From: Pseudomonas guangdongensis
Lineage (GTDB): Bacteria > Pseudomonadota > Gammaproteobacteria > Pseudomonadales > Pseudomonadaceae
Direction: 5' to 3'
DNA: 64,000 bases
Assembly (NCBI RefSeq): GCF_900105885.1
Contig: NZ_LT629780.1
Span: 3,038,001 to 3,102,000 of the forward strand
The notes beneath the pieces were generated by a model. It was not told the DNA's origin. It made no database searches and saw only the letters and a program-made list of their open reading frames with translations. Position numbers and translations under genes: made by a program. This document shows, piece after piece, positions 46,367 through 56,620 of this stretch. Positions within the stretch are counted from its first letter, which is position 1. Every line of letters begins with the position of its first letter.

Positions 46367-47536
46367 ATGGCACCCGATACCCCGCTGCAACTGCTGGGCG
46401 GCCTGACGCCCCGCGAATTTCTCCGCGACTACTGGCAGCAGAAACCGCTGCTGATCCGCCAGGCGATCCCCGGCTACCAGAGCCCGATCAGCCCGGACGA
46501 GCTGGCCGGCCTGTCGCTGGAGGAGGAAGTCGAGTCGCGCATCGTCATCGAACATGGCGACCGCCCCTGGGAACTGCGCCGCGGCCCGTTCGCCGAGGAC
46601 GCCTACCAGCATCTGCCCGAGCGCGACTGGACCCTGCTGGTGCAGGCGGTCGATCAGTTCGTCCCGGAAACCCGCGAGCTGCTCGAGCAGTTCCTGTTCC
46701 TGCCCAGCTGGCGCATCGACGACCTGATGGTCAGCTATGCCGCGCCCGGCGGCGGCGTCGGCCCGCACTACGACAACTACGACGTGTTCCTGCTGCAGGC
46801 CCATGGCCGGCGCCGCTGGAAACTCGGCCAGCTGTGCGACAGCGACAGCCCGCTGCTCGAGCACCCGGACCTGCGCATCCTCGACGGCTTCGAGCAGAGC
46901 GCCGAATGGGTGCTGGAGCCCGGCGACATGCTCTACCTGCCGCCGCGCCTGGCCCACTACGGCATTGCCGAGGACGAATGCATGACCTATTCGGTGGGCT
47001 TCCGCGCCCCCAGCGCCAGCGAAGTGCTGACCCACTTCACCGACTTCCTCGGCCAGTTCCTCCCCGACGAGGAGCGCTACAGCGACGCCGCCTGCGCCCC
47101 GGCCAGCGACCCGCACCAGATCCAGCGCGATGCCCTGGAGCGCCTCAAGGGGCTGATCGACAAGCACATCAACGACGAACAGCTGCTGCTCACCTGGTTC
47201 GGCCAGTTCATGACCGAGCCGCGCTACCCGGAGCTGGTCGCCGGCGCCGAGATCGACATGGCCGAGTGCTTCGGCGCCCTCGCCGACGGCGCGCTGCTGG
47301 TGCGCAACCCCAGTGCGCGCCTGGCCTGGAGCGAGGTCGACGACTACCTGGTGCTGTTCGCCAGCGGCAACAGCCGCTGCCTGGACGCCTCGCTGCGCGA
47401 GCTGCTCAAGCTGATCTGCAGCGCCGACGTCCTGCACCTGGAAAACCTCGCCCCGTGGCTGGACAGCGACGAGGCGCTCACCCTGATTCACGAGCTGGTC
47501 AAGCAAGGCAGCCTGGAGTTCGCCGCCGATGAATAG
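46367..47536 (+). CDS. roxA: ribosomal protein uL16 arginine hydroxylase (RoxA/YcfD)
   Basis: A 389-residue JmjC-type cupin dioxygenase using Fe(II) and 2-oxoglutarate to hydroxylate an arginine of ribosomal protein L16. The iron triad begins with HYDNYD (near residues 131-136) and ends with the His in LAHYG. N-terminal QQKPLLIRQA is a family marker. It overlaps the GNAT gene by 8 bases. Confidence 0.88.
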   Translation: MAPDTPLQLLGGLTPREFLRDYWQQKPLLIRQAIPGYQSPISPDELAGLSLEEEVESRIVIEHGDRPWELRRGPFAEDAYQHLPERDWTLLVQAVDQFVPETRELLEQFLFLPSWRIDDLMVSYAAPGGGVGPHYDNYDVFLLQAHGRRRWKLGQLCDSDSPLLEHPDLRILDGFEQSAEWVLEPGDMLYLPPRLAHYGIAEDECMTYSVGFRAPSASEVLTHFTDFLGQFLPDEERYSDAACAPASDPHQIQRDALERLKGLIDKHINDEQLLLTWFGQFMTEPRYPELVAGAEIDMAECFGALADGALLVRNPSARLAWSEVDDYLVLFASGNSRCLDASLRELLKLICSADVLHLENLAPWLDSDEALTLIHELVKQGSLEFAADE

Positions 47537-47954
47537 AATCACCGTACGCATCGCCGACTGGCACGCCGACAACGCCGACCTGCGCCGCATCCGCGAGGCG
47601 GTGTTCGTCGTCGAGCAGGAAGTACCGCCGGAACTGGAGTGGGACGCCGACGACGCCGACGCCGTGCACTTCCTCGCCTTCGAGGACGAATTCGCCGTCG
47701 GCGCCGCCCGCCTGCTGCCCGACGGACGCATCGGCCGGGTCTCGGTACTCAAGGACTGGCGCGGCCTGCACATCGGCGAAGCGCTGATGCAGGCGGCCAT
47801 CGCCGAGGCCGAGCGCCGCGGCCTCGGCCGCCAGTTCCTCACCGCGCAGGTCTACGCCATTCCCTTCTACGAGCGCCTGGGCTTTCGCATCGACAGCGAG
47901 GAGTTCCTCGAAGCCGGCATTCCCCACGTCGACATGGTCCGCGACGGCGCCTGA
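47529..47954 (+). CDS. GNAT-family N-acetyltransferase
   Basis: A 141-residue ElaA-like acetyltransferase. The acetyl-CoA loop region GRVSVLKDWRGLHIGEALM is present, followed by QVYAIPFYERLGF. Substrate unknown. It overlaps roxA and is likely co-translated. Confidence 0.87.
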   Translation: MNRITVRIADWHADNADLRRIREAVFVVEQEVPPELEWDADDADAVHFLAFEDEFAVGAARLLPDGRIGRVSVLKDWRGLHIGEALMQAAIAEAERRGLGRQFLTAQVYAIPFYERLGFRIDSEEFLEAGIPHVDMVRDGA

Positions 47955-48051
47955 GCCGGCCCTGCCCGGCGCTCCCGTGCCGGGCGGCATTCCCCCCGCC
48001 GCCGTTTCGCGGCACCATGCCGGAAGCCCCCGCCACCCTGGAGCCTCCGGC

Positions 48052-48831
48052 ATGTTCACCCGTCCGCTCGCCAGCCTGTGCATCCTGCTCTGCGCCGCCA
48101 GCCTGCAGGCCGAGCCGCGCCTCGACATCCTCACCCTGCAACACCGCAGCGCCGACGAACTGCTGCCGCTGCTGCAACCGCTGCTGGAGGCCGACGAGCG
48201 CATCGCCGCCGACGGCCAGCAACTGCTGCTGCGCGCCGAACCCGCACGCCTCGACGAGCTGCGCAGCCTACTCGAACAGCTCGATGTCGCGCCGCGCCGG
48301 CTGCTGATCAGCGTCGACAGCCGCCGCCAGGAACAGGGCGAGCAGCGCGGCTACCGGCTCGATGCCCAGGCCGGCCGCGACCCGCAGGCCGAGCTGCGCG
48401 TGCAGCGCTTCGGCACCCGCGACAACGCCGCCAGCCTGCAACAGATCCAGACCCTCGAGGGCTACCCGGCACGAATCCTGATCGGCCGCAGCCTGCCGGT
48501 CGAGCGCCAGGCCCGCGACGCCTACGGACACCCCTACCGCTACACCGAGCAGCGCGAACAGCAGCAGGGCTTCCAGGCCATCGCCAGCGTGCGGGGCGAA
48601 CGGGTCAGCGTGCGCCTGTACAGCCTGCAGGACGACCTGGCCCGCGGCAGCGACGGCAGCTACACGAACCGGCAGAGCGATACCCTGCTCAGCGGCCGGC
48701 TGGGCGAGTGGATCGAGGTCGCCGGGATCCGCGCCGCAAGCGCCGATCCGGGCGCAGAGGTGCGTTCCAGACGCTACGACAGCGCCGCCGAGGGCCTTTC
48801 GCTACGCCTCAAGATCGAGCTTCTCGAGTGA
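48052..48831 (+). CDS. secretin N-domain-like exported protein
   Basis: A 259-residue protein with a signal peptide (LCILLCAASLQAE) and one secretin N1-like KH domain (LDILTLQHRSADELLPLLQPL ... LDVAPRRLLISVDSR). It lacks the secretin pore domain. I recall a gene of this type next to aceA in P. aeruginosa. Role unknown; periplasmic or envelope location is predicted. Confidence 0.75.
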   Translation: MFTRPLASLCILLCAASLQAEPRLDILTLQHRSADELLPLLQPLLEADERIAADGQQLLLRAEPARLDELRSLLEQLDVAPRRLLISVDSRRQEQGEQRGYRLDAQAGRDPQAELRVQRFGTRDNAASLQQIQTLEGYPARILIGRSLPVERQARDAYGHPYRYTEQREQQQGFQAIASVRGERVSVRLYSLQDDLARGSDGSYTNRQSDTLLSGRLGEWIEVAGIRAASADPGAEVRSRRYDSAAEGLSLRLKIELLE

Positions 48832-48840
48832 TCTAGAACT

Positions 48841-48870
48841 TTTGTAGTAGCTTCAAAAAAAAACTACAAA
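48841..48870 (+). promoter_or_regulatory. operator-like inverted repeat, candidate RccR site 1
   Basis: TTTGTAGT (48841-48848) is inverted as ACTACAAA (48863-48870) with 14 bases between. It ends 5 bases before a -35 element. TGTAGT/ACTACA half-sites are those I associate with the Pseudomonas regulator RccR, which controls aceA; assignment is inference. Confidence 0.6.
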
Positions 48871-48875
48871 ATCCA

Positions 48876-48904
48876 TTGACGCCCCGCGCGCCTCCGCGCA
48901 TGAT
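48876..48904 (+). promoter_or_regulatory. candidate sigma70 promoter of aceA
   Basis: TTGACG (48876-48881), 17-base spacer, CATGAT (48899-48904). This leaves a 5' leader of about 340 bases before aceA. Confidence 0.5.
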
Positions 48905-49090
48905 GAGCCCGCTCCCGCTGACCAGAGGCCGGCAACGGCCCCCGAATCGCAGACCGGACCACCCCCGGGCCCGATTCGTGTCAGTACCCCCCACACGGCG
49001 GTGCGACAAGGTTGCGACTGGAACGAAGTTGTCCTGAGGGACGGGGAAGCGCTGTTGCAACCGGCTCGACATACGCAGCCCACCCGGCTG

Positions 49091-49120
49091 TTGTAGTCCC
49101 CCCACCGGTCGTCACTACAT
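49091..49120 (+). promoter_or_regulatory. operator-like inverted repeat, candidate RccR site 2
   Basis: TTGTAGT (49091-49097) and ACTACA (49114-49119), 16 bases apart, lying between the candidate promoter and aceA. Confidence 0.5.
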
Positions 49121-49253
49121 CCCCTCCTCCGGCCTCCTGCCGAACCGGTCTCCTCCTCGACGCTCTGCGGTGAGCTGCAACACTACCGTCAACGCTCCGG
49201 TGTTGACTGGGAATGTCGGTGCTCAACGAAACACTCTCTTTGAAGGATTGACC

Positions 49254-50849
49254 ATGTCCGCATACCAAAACGACATCAAGGCCGTTGCCGCCCTGAAAGA
49301 AAAATTCGGCAGCAGCTGGAGCGCCATCAACCCTGAGTCGGTCGCTCGCATGCGCGCTCAGAACCGCTTCAAGACCGGCCTGGACATCGCCAAGTACACC
49401 GCAGCCATCATGCGCAAGGACATGGCTGAGTACGATGCCGATTCCTCCCTGTACACCCAGTCGCTGGGCTGCTGGCATGGCTTCATCGGTCAGCAGAAGC
49501 TGATCTCCATCAAGAAGCACCTGAAGACCACCAACAAGCGTTACCTCTACCTGTCCGGCTGGATGGTCGCCGCCCTGCGCTCCGAGTTCGGCCCGCTGCC
49601 GGACCAGTCGATGCACGAGAAGACTGCCGTTTCCTCGCTGATCGAAGAGCTGTACACCTTCCTGCGCCAGGCCGACTCCCGCGAACTGGACCTGCTGTTC
49701 ACCGCGCTGGACGCCGCCCGCGAAGCCGGCGACCAGGCCAAGGCCGCTGAAATCCAGGCGCAGATCGACAACTTCGAAACCCACGTTGTCCCGATCATCG
49801 CCGACATCGACGCCGGCTTCGGCAACCCGGAGGCCACCTACCTGCTGGCCAAGAAGATGATCGAAGCCGGTGCCTGCTGCATCCAGATCGAGAACCAGGT
49901 TTCCGACGAGAAGCAGTGTGGCCACCAGGACGGCAAAGTGACCGTTCCGCACGTCGACTTCCTCGCCAAGATCGCTGCCGTTCGCTACGCCTTCCTCGAA
50001 CTGGGCGTTGACGATGGTGTGATCGTTGCCCGTACCGACTCCCTGGGTGCCGGCCTGACCAAGCAGATCGCCGTGACCAAAGAGCCGGGCGACCTGGGCG
50101 ACCAGTACAACTCCTTCCTGGATTGCGAAGAAATCTCCGAAGCCGAACTGGGCAACGGCGACGTCGTGATCAAGCGCGAAGGCAAGCTGCTGCGTCCGAA
50201 GCGTCTGCCGTCCAACCTGTTCCAGTTCCGCGCCGGCACCGGCGAAGCACGTTGCGTGCTGGACTGCATCACCTCGCTGCAGAACGGCGCCGACCTGCTG
50301 TGGATCGAAACCGAGAAGCCGCACGTTGGCCAGATCAAGGCCATGGTTGACGAAATCCGCAAGGTCATCCCGAACGCCAAGCTGGTGTACAACAACAGCC
50401 CGTCGTTCAACTGGACCCTGAACTTCCGTCAGCAGGTGTTCGATGCCATGGTCGCCGAAGGCAAGGACGTGTCCGCCTACGACCGTACCAAGCTGATGAG
50501 CGTCGAGTACGACAACACCGAACTGGCCCAGATCGCCGACGAGAAGATCCGTACCTTCCAGCGCGACGGTTCCGCTCAGGCTGGCATCTTCCACCACCTG
50601 ATCACCCTGCCGACCTACCACACCGCCGCGCTGTCCACCGACAACCTGGCCAAGGGCTACTTCGCCGACCAGGGCATGCTGGCCTACGTGAAGGGCGTGC
50701 AGCGCGAAGAGATCCGTCAGGGCATCGCCTGCGTCAAGCACCAGAACATGGCTGGCTCCGACATCGGCGACAACCACAAGGAATACTTCGCTGGTGAAGC
50801 CGCTCTGAAGGCCTCCGGCAAAGACAACACCATGAACCAGTTCCACTAA
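49254..50849 (+). CDS. aceA: isocitrate lyase
   Basis: A 531-residue isocitrate lyase, the long subtype found in pseudomonads, cleaving isocitrate to glyoxylate and succinate. The active-site motif is KQCGH (in EKQCGHQDGK, near residues 220-224), a variant of KKCGH, and the substrate loop YNNSPSFNW is present. The start at 49254 is preceded by GAAGGA. Codon use is strongly biased toward a few codons, as in highly expressed genes. Confidence 0.97.
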   Translation: MSAYQNDIKAVAALKEKFGSSWSAINPESVARMRAQNRFKTGLDIAKYTAAIMRKDMAEYDADSSLYTQSLGCWHGFIGQQKLISIKKHLKTTNKRYLYLSGWMVAALRSEFGPLPDQSMHEKTAVSSLIEELYTFLRQADSRELDLLFTALDAAREAGDQAKAAEIQAQIDNFETHVVPIIADIDAGFGNPEATYLLAKKMIEAGACCIQIENQVSDEKQCGHQDGKVTVPHVDFLAKIAAVRYAFLELGVDDGVIVARTDSLGAGLTKQIAVTKEPGDLGDQYNSFLDCEEISEAELGNGDVVIKREGKLLRPKRLPSNLFQFRAGTGEARCVLDCITSLQNGADLLWIETEKPHVGQIKAMVDEIRKVIPNAKLVYNNSPSFNWTLNFRQQVFDAMVAEGKDVSAYDRTKLMSVEYDNTELAQIADEKIRTFQRDGSAQAGIFHHLITLPTYHTAALSTDNLAKGYFADQGMLAYVKGVQREEIRQGIACVKHQNMAGSDIGDNHKEYFAGEAALKASGKDNTMNQFH

Positions 50850-50887
50850 GGAACCGGCTCACTCACCGCAACGGTGAGCGCTCCCTG

Positions 50888-50919
50888 AAAACCCCGGCCC
50901 TTGGGCCGGGGTTTTCTTT
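50888..50919 (+). terminator. aceA terminator
   Basis: A 13-bp stem AAACCCCGGCCC with TT loop, followed by TTTTCTTTT. Confidence 0.9.
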
Positions 50920-50969
50920 TGTCCGGCGCAGACTGGCATCATGCCCGCCCCGAAGCCCGGAGCCGTCCC

Positions 50970-51746
50970 ATGTTTCTCGAACTCGCCCTGGAGCCGACCA
51001 CCCTGGCCGCGCTCGCCGCCGTGGCCTTCCTCGCCGGCTTCGTCGACGCCATCGCCGGCGGCGGCGGCCTGCTGACCATCCCCGCCCTGCTGACCGCCGG
51101 CCTGCCGCCGCATCTGGTGCTGGGCACCAACAAGCTGTGCGCCACCTTCGGCTCGGCCACCGCCGCCTGGACCTTCTACCGCCGCCGCCTGTTCGAGCCG
51201 CGCGCCTGGCGCCGCGCCCTGCTGGCGACCGCCTGCGGTGCCGGCCTCGGCGCCTGGGGCGCGCACCTGCTGCCGGGCAGCTGGCTCAACCAGATGCTGC
51301 CGGTGGTGGTCTTCGCCTGCGGGCTGTACATGCTGATCAACCCCAAGCCCGCTCAGCGCACCGCAGCGAGCACTCCGCGCACCGGCCGGCAATGGCCGCA
51401 GGGGCTGGCGCTGGGCTTCTACGACGGCATCGCCGGCCCCGGCACCGGAGCCTTCTGGACGGTCAGCAGCCTGCTGCTCTATCCGCTCGACCTGCTGCGC
51501 GCCAGCGCGGTGGCGCGCAGCATGAACTTCGTCAGCAACGCCATGGCGCTGGCGGTCTTCGTCGCCGCAGGTCAGGTGGCCTGGGCGCTGGGCATCGGCA
51601 TGGGGCTGGCATTGATGCTGGGCGCCTTCTTCGGCGCACGCACCGCCATCGGCGGCGGCGCGCGGCTGATCCGTCCGGTATTCATCCTGGTGGTGCTGGC
51701 GCTGACCCTGCGTCTAGCCTGGCAGCACTGGATCGGCGCGGCCTGA
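50970..51746 (+). CDS. TauE/SafE (TSUP) family transporter
   Basis: A 258-residue membrane protein with about eight helices and two TSUP repeats: [18 protein letters not shown] and the second [20 protein letters not shown]. The family exports or imports sulfonates and sulfite-like anions. The start at 50970 has a weak GGAG. The tail overlaps the convergent nudC by 33 bases. Confidence 0.85.
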   Translation: MFLELALEPTTLAALAAVAFLAGFVDAIAGGGGLLTIPALLTAGLPPHLVLGTNKLCATFGSATAAWTFYRRRLFEPRAWRRALLATACGAGLGAWGAHLLPGSWLNQMLPVVVFACGLYMLINPKPAQRTAASTPRTGRQWPQGLALGFYDGIAGPGTGAFWTVSSLLLYPLDLLRASAVARSMNFVSNAMALAVFVAAGQVAWALGIGMGLALMLGAFFGARTAIGGGARLIRPVFILVVLALTLRLAWQHWIGAA

Positions 51747-52544
51747 GCGGCGCGCCAGGTACAGCTCTATCAGATAGCGGGAGATCGCCCCCTGCGGCGG
51801 CAGGGCCGGCAGGCGGTCGAGAGGGAACCAGCGGGCATCCTCGATCTCCTCCGCCTGCGGGACGATCTCGCCGCCCAGGTAGTCGGCATGGAAGCCGAGC
51901 ATCAGCGAATGGGGAAACGGCCAGCTCTGGCTGGCGATGTAGCGCAGGTTGCCGATCCGCACCGCGACCTCCTCGGCCACCTCGCGATGCACGCAGGCCT
52001 CGATCGACTCGCCCGGTTCGACGAAGCCGGCCAGGGTGCTGTAGACCCCGGCGGCGAAGCGCGGCGAGCGCGCCAGCAACAGCTCGTCGCCGCGCCCGAT
52101 CAGCACGATGATGCTCGGCGACAGCTGCGGATAGCAGCGCATCGCGCAGTCCGGGCAGTGCATCGCCCGCTCGCCGGGCAGCACCTGCAGCGGCGTGCCA
52201 CAGCTGCCACAGAAGCGGTGCTGGCGCGCCCAGGTGCCGATCTGCGCGGCATAGCCGAGCATCTGGAAGGTCTGCCGCTCGCCCTCCAACATGAACTGGC
52301 GCAGCCCCTTCCAGGCATGGCCGGGCCACAGTCCGTCGTACGCTGCGGGCAGTTCCAGGACGAACACCGGCTGGCCGTCCAGATAGCCGATGCCATGCTC
52401 GGCGATCACCGCCGGCAGCCGGCGGCGCAGGCCTTCGCGCGGCAGCAGCGGCCCCTGCGGGCCGCACAGGAAACGCTGCTGGCAGTGCAGCAGCGCCCAG
52501 CCGCCGGAGCGGCCCGGGTCGACCAGCGCGGCCTGCCAGGCCAT
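51714..52544 (-). CDS. nudC: NAD(+) diphosphatase/RNA decapping NudC
   Basis: A 276-residue Nudix enzyme hydrolysing NAD(H) and removing NAD caps from RNA. A four-Cys zinc site (CGSCG and CPDC) is followed by the Nudix box [21 protein letters not shown] and the NudC-specific [11 protein letters not shown]. Its ATG overlaps the fimL stop as TGATG, so expression is coupled. Confidence 0.94.
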   Translation of the reverse strand: MAWQAALVDPGRSGGWALLHCQQRFLCGPQGPLLPREGLRRRLPAVIAEHGIGYLDGQPVFVLELPAAYDGLWPGHAWKGLRQFMLEGERQTFQMLGYAAQIGTWARQHRFCGSCGTPLQVLPGERAMHCPDCAMRCYPQLSPSIIVLIGRGDELLLARSPRFAAGVYSTLAGFVEPGESIEACVHREVAEEVAVRIGNLRYIASQSWPFPHSLMLGFHADYLGGEIVPQAEEIEDARWFPLDRLPALPPQGAISRYLIELYLARRSGRADPVLPG

Positions 52545-54184
52545 CAGCAGGCCACCTCCAGGCCCAGCGCGCGCACGCTGTCGGCAGCCAGGTCGAGTAC
52601 CCCGCGCCGGCCGTCTTCGTGCAGGCCCTCGCCGCCTTCGAGGAAGAACTCCAGACTGCTCAGCGCATCGGCCAGGGTTTCCAGCATGGCCTCCGGCGGC
52701 ATCTGCGCCGAGCCCAGCATGCCGTCCTCCACGTAGTCGGCGCAGGAGGCAACCAGCGCGCCGGCCCGTTCCAGACCGAGGAACCACAGTCCGCCGCGCA
52801 CGCTGCGCAGGCTGTCGGGCACCGCCAGCAACGGGCGGGTGTCGCCCCGACCGTCCAGATAGGCGGCGATGGCCTGCTTGGCCTGAGCCAGGGCGTTGCG
52901 CGCTTCGAAGATCACCACCCGGCGCGCCTCGGCGAACTGCCGGGCGGACGCTTCGCTGCTGTCGTCGCTGCGCACGCTCTGCGCGCCGAGGCACGGCTTG
53001 AGCGGCTCGCCGTGCGCCAGGCCGGCGACCATGCTCTCCACCGTCAGCAACACGTCGGCCAGCCCGGCCAGCGCCGGACCTGGCGCCGCCGCCAGCCGCG
53101 GCAGCTGCTCGTGCAGCAGGGTCGCGCCGGCGCCGAGGCCGACCATGCCCAGGGTCTTGGCCAGGCGCTCCAGCTGCAGGCGCAGGCGCTCGCCGCCCTC
53201 CGTCTGCTGGCTGCCGCGCGCGCACAGATCGAGCAGTTCCTTGAGTTCGCCCAACTCCTCGCTCATCGCCTGGGCCAGCGAGCGCATCACCGCCTGCCCC
53301 GGGCCGGCCAGGCGCTGCGCGGCCTCGGCCAGCAAGGCGTCGCTGAACGGCAGCGGCGCCAGGGCGAACACCCGGCGCACCTCGCGGCTGCGCGGGCCGG
53401 CGCCGTTGCCGAGCGCCACCAGATAGAGCAGCTCCTTGAGCAGGCTGCGCGGCGCCTCGCTGGACGGCGCGTCGAGCAGCTGGCGCAGCTGGCGGTCGAT
53501 GCGCGCGAGCAGGCGCAGGCGCCACGGATAGAGGCGCAGCGGCGCCTCGCGCAGACTTTCCAGGGCGGCGGCGGCGATCCAGCACAGCCGCGTGGCGCAA
53601 CCGGCATCCAGGCGGCCCAGGGCGCGCTCCATCAGGCGCAGCCCGGCCTCCACGCCCTCGCCGCGCAGCACGCCGAGCAGGCCGACCTGATACATCTGCC
53701 GCAGGCGGCGCCCGCTGTCGCTCGTCAGGGGCCGCAGCGCGCGCGGCGGACGCGGCGCATCGAGGCGCACGCTGAAGAAGAAACTCTCCGGCAGGGCCGG
53801 CTGCCCCAGCGACTCGCGCACTTCGTTGACGCTCGGCAGCAGCAGCTCGGGGATTTCCTGGCGGTGGCTGTCGATGCTTTCCAGATAGCGGCGCAACACG
53901 AACAGGCCGCGACCCAGCGCGGCCAGCTGGCCGTCGCGCGCCGCGCCGGCCCCGGTGGGGATGTCGGTGGCCAGCTGCCACATCTCCCGCGCCAGCAGCT
54001 CGGCGCCCGCCAGTTGCAACAGCTTGAGCGTGCCGCCGAGCTGTTGCAGGCCCTCGACCATCTGCTGCAGGGCGGCGGCGTCGCCGCGCTCGGCGATGAA
54101 GCGCTCCAGGCTCTGCTCGACCTGCTCGATGGTGACGAACAGATCGTTGCGTACCAGGCCGAGCGATGTAGCCCCCATGACCAT
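52544..54184 (-). CDS. fimL: FimL, ChpA-like regulator of twitching and cAMP
   Basis: A 546-residue protein homologous to the N-terminal region of ChpA (degenerate Hpt-like helical domains), without a kinase domain. In P. aeruginosa FimL promotes type IV pilus function and cAMP output via CyaB; cyaB is in the same window. The start at 54184 has AGGAGG 12 bases upstream; an ATG two codons later is an alternative. Adjacency to nudC matches P. aeruginosa. Confidence 0.85.
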   Translation of the reverse strand: MVMGATSLGLVRNDLFVTIEQVEQSLERFIAERGDAAALQQMVEGLQQLGGTLKLLQLAGAELLAREMWQLATDIPTGAGAARDGQLAALGRGLFVLRRYLESIDSHRQEIPELLLPSVNEVRESLGQPALPESFFFSVRLDAPRPPRALRPLTSDSGRRLRQMYQVGLLGVLRGEGVEAGLRLMERALGRLDAGCATRLCWIAAAALESLREAPLRLYPWRLRLLARIDRQLRQLLDAPSSEAPRSLLKELLYLVALGNGAGPRSREVRRVFALAPLPFSDALLAEAAQRLAGPGQAVMRSLAQAMSEELGELKELLDLCARGSQQTEGGERLRLQLERLAKTLGMVGLGAGATLLHEQLPRLAAAPGPALAGLADVLLTVESMVAGLAHGEPLKPCLGAQSVRSDDSSEASARQFAEARRVVIFEARNALAQAKQAIAAYLDGRGDTRPLLAVPDSLRSVRGGLWFLGLERAGALVASCADYVEDGMLGSAQMPPEAMLETLADALSSLEFFLEGGEGLHEDGRRGVLDLAADSVRALGLEVAC

Positions 54185-54278
54185 AATGTGTTTGCGCCTC
54201 CTGCGACGATCGTGGAAATCCGCGTCCGCGCGGAGCGGCGCTACGCCATGCAGGGCATGGCGGGCAATGGCCCGAGCG

Positions 54279-56537
54279 TCACTCGCGGATGCAGTCGACA
54301 GTATACAGATCCTCGCCCGTCGCACCGTGGCGCTGCAGGCCGTGCACCTCGGCGGCGAAGCCGGGAAACTCGCCCTCGAAGCGGCAGCTGAAGCGCAGGT
54401 AGTCGATGATCGGGCGGCTCGCCTCGGTGAAGCGCTCGCCGGGCATGATCAGCGGGATGCCCGGCGGATAGGGCACCAGCATCACCGCGGCGATGCGCCC
54501 CTCCAGAGCCTCCAGCGGCACCGCCTCGACCTCGCCGCGCACCAGCCGGTCGTAGGCTACCGACGGCTTGAGGGCCAGCTCCGGGCGCTGCGCATAGACC
54601 TGGCGCAGGGCGCGCGCCACGCGGTTGTCGCGGTAGCAGGCATGCAGCTGCAGGCACAGGTCGCGCAGCCCCAGGCCGGCATAGCGCCGCCCGCCGGCAC
54701 GGGCTACCGAGGGCAGCGCCTGCTCCAGCGGCGCGTTGCCGTCGTGCAGGCGCTTGAACTCCAGCAGCTCGGTGGCCAAGGTGCTCCACTTGCCCTTGGT
54801 AATGCCCATGGAGAACAGCACCAGCAGCGAGTACAGGCCTGTCTTCTCCACCACCACCCCGCGCTCCCAGAGGAAGCGGCCGAGCACCAGCGCCGGAATG
54901 CCCTCCTCGTCCAGCCGCCCGCCGGCGGTCAGCCCCGGCATCACCAGGGTGACCTTGAGCGGATCGAGCAGCACGTAGTCCGCCGCCAGCTCGCCGAAGC
55001 CATGCCAGTCGGCACCGGGCGCCAGCACCCAGTCGGCCGCGCAGGAGGCGCCGCGGGCCTCGATGCCCGGCGGCTGCCAGATGTCGAACCACCAGTCGTC
55101 CTCCGGCAGGTTGCGGCGCAGGTTGGCCAGCGCACGGCGGAAGGCCAGCGCCTCGTCGAAGGTTTCCTGGATCAGCGAGCGGCCGGCGGCGCCCTCCATC
55201 ATCGCCGAAGCCACATCCAGCGAGGCGAGGATGCCGTACTGCGGCGAGGTCGAGGTGTGCATCATGAACGCCTCGTTGAAGCGCGGTACGTCGAGGCGGC
55301 GCTGGCCGCCGTCCTGCACGTGGATCATCGAGGCCTGGCTGAAGGCGGCGAGCATCTTGTGGCTGGAATGGGTGCTGAACAGCAGCGGCGCGTCGGCCTC
55401 GCTGCGCGTGGTGCCCATCGCGTAGCGACCGGCGTAGAACTCGTGGAAGGCGGCGTAGGCGAACCAGGCCTCGTCGAAGTGCAGCACCTCGACGCTGTCG
55501 CCCAGCTCGCGCTTGATCAGCTCGGCGCTGTAGCACAGCCCGTCGTAGGTGGAGTTGGTCACCACCGCCAGCCTGACCCGCGCCTCGCGCCCGGTCGCCA
55601 GCGGGCAGGCGGCGATCTTCGCGGCGATGGCCGCGCGGCTGAACTCCTCCAGCGGGATCGGCCCGATGATCCCCAGCTCGTTGCGGGTCGGGTTGAGGTA
55701 GAGCGGGATCGCCCCGGTCATCACCAGCGCGTGCACCACCGACTTGTGGCAGTTGCGGTCGACCAGCACCAGGTCGTCGCGGCCGACCATGGCGTGCCAG
55801 ACGATCTTGTTGGCCGTCGAGGTGCCGTTGATGACGAAGAAGGTATGGTCGGCGCCGAAGTTGCGCGCCGCGCGCTGCTCGGCCTCGGCCAGCGGCCCGG
55901 TGTGGTCGAGCAGCGAGCCCAGCTCGGGCACCGACACCGACAGGTCCGAACGCAGGGTGTTCTCGCCGAAGAACTGGTGGAAGGCCTGGCCCACCGGGCT
56001 CTTGCGGTGCGCCACGCCGCCGCCGTGCCCCGGCGTATGCCAGGAGTAATGGGCGTCGGCAGTGTGCTGCACCAGGGCACGGAAGAACGGCGGCAGCAGG
56101 CTGTCCAGATAGCCGCGCGCCGCGCGAGCCACCTGGCGGGCGAGGAAGGGCACGGTGTCCTCGAACAGATAGAGGATGCCGCGCAGCTGGTTGAGTTCGG
56201 CCATCGCCTCGGGCGGCGCGTTCTCGATGGTGATCTGCTCGCCGAGGGCGAAGATCGGCAGCTGCGGGGCGCGCAGCCGGGCGGCGCGGATCAGCTCCAC
56301 CACGTCCTGTAGCAGCCGCGGGTTGTCGCCGGCGCCCTCGGCAGCGACCAGCACGCAGGCCAGGCCGTGCTGCGAGGAGGCGACGATGCGCCCCTCGCGA
56401 ACGCTGGCGGTACACAGGGTGGCGAAGCCGTCCTGCTCCAGCTCGCGGACGATGCCGCGCACCCGCTCGCCGGCCACGCTGTCGGCCTGCACGTCGCGGT
56501 GGACGATGAGTACGGGAAACTTCAGGTCCTTGTACAT
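54279..56537 (-). CDS. ldcA: lysine/ornithine-type PLP decarboxylase
   Basis: A 752-residue fold-type I decarboxylase of the LdcA class. The wing domain (about 1-130) is followed by the PLP domain with HTPGHGGG, FDEAWFAYAAFHEFY and the cofactor lysine in STHSSHKML. It converts lysine to cadaverine in P. aeruginosa and length agrees (751). GGAG precedes the ATG. fimL follows directly on the same strand; genes that I recall between them in P. aeruginosa are missing. Confidence 0.9.
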   Translation of the reverse strand: MYKDLKFPVLIVHRDVQADSVAGERVRGIVRELEQDGFATLCTASVREGRIVASSQHGLACVLVAAEGAGDNPRLLQDVVELIRAARLRAPQLPIFALGEQITIENAPPEAMAELNQLRGILYLFEDTVPFLARQVARAARGYLDSLLPPFFRALVQHTADAHYSWHTPGHGGGVAHRKSPVGQAFHQFFGENTLRSDLSVSVPELGSLLDHTGPLAEAEQRAARNFGADHTFFVINGTSTANKIVWHAMVGRDDLVLVDRNCHKSVVHALVMTGAIPLYLNPTRNELGIIGPIPLEEFSRAAIAAKIAACPLATGREARVRLAVVTNSTYDGLCYSAELIKRELGDSVEVLHFDEAWFAYAAFHEFYAGRYAMGTTRSEADAPLLFSTHSSHKMLAAFSQASMIHVQDGGQRRLDVPRFNEAFMMHTSTSPQYGILASLDVASAMMEGAAGRSLIQETFDEALAFRRALANLRRNLPEDDWWFDIWQPPGIEARGASCAADWVLAPGADWHGFGELAADYVLLDPLKVTLVMPGLTAGGRLDEEGIPALVLGRFLWERGVVVEKTGLYSLLVLFSMGITKGKWSTLATELLEFKRLHDGNAPLEQALPSVARAGGRRYAGLGLRDLCLQLHACYRDNRVARALRQVYAQRPELALKPSVAYDRLVRGEVEAVPLEALEGRIAAVMLVPYPPGIPLIMPGERFTEASRPIIDYLRFSCRFEGEFPGFAAEVHGLQRHGATGEDLYTVDCIRE

Positions 56538-56620
56538 GCTCCCTCCGGCACGCGCACAGGCACAGCCTGTCGATGCCTTCAGGGTAGCCGCCGCCCGCGC
56601 GGCGCGGAACCCGGCCGCGC

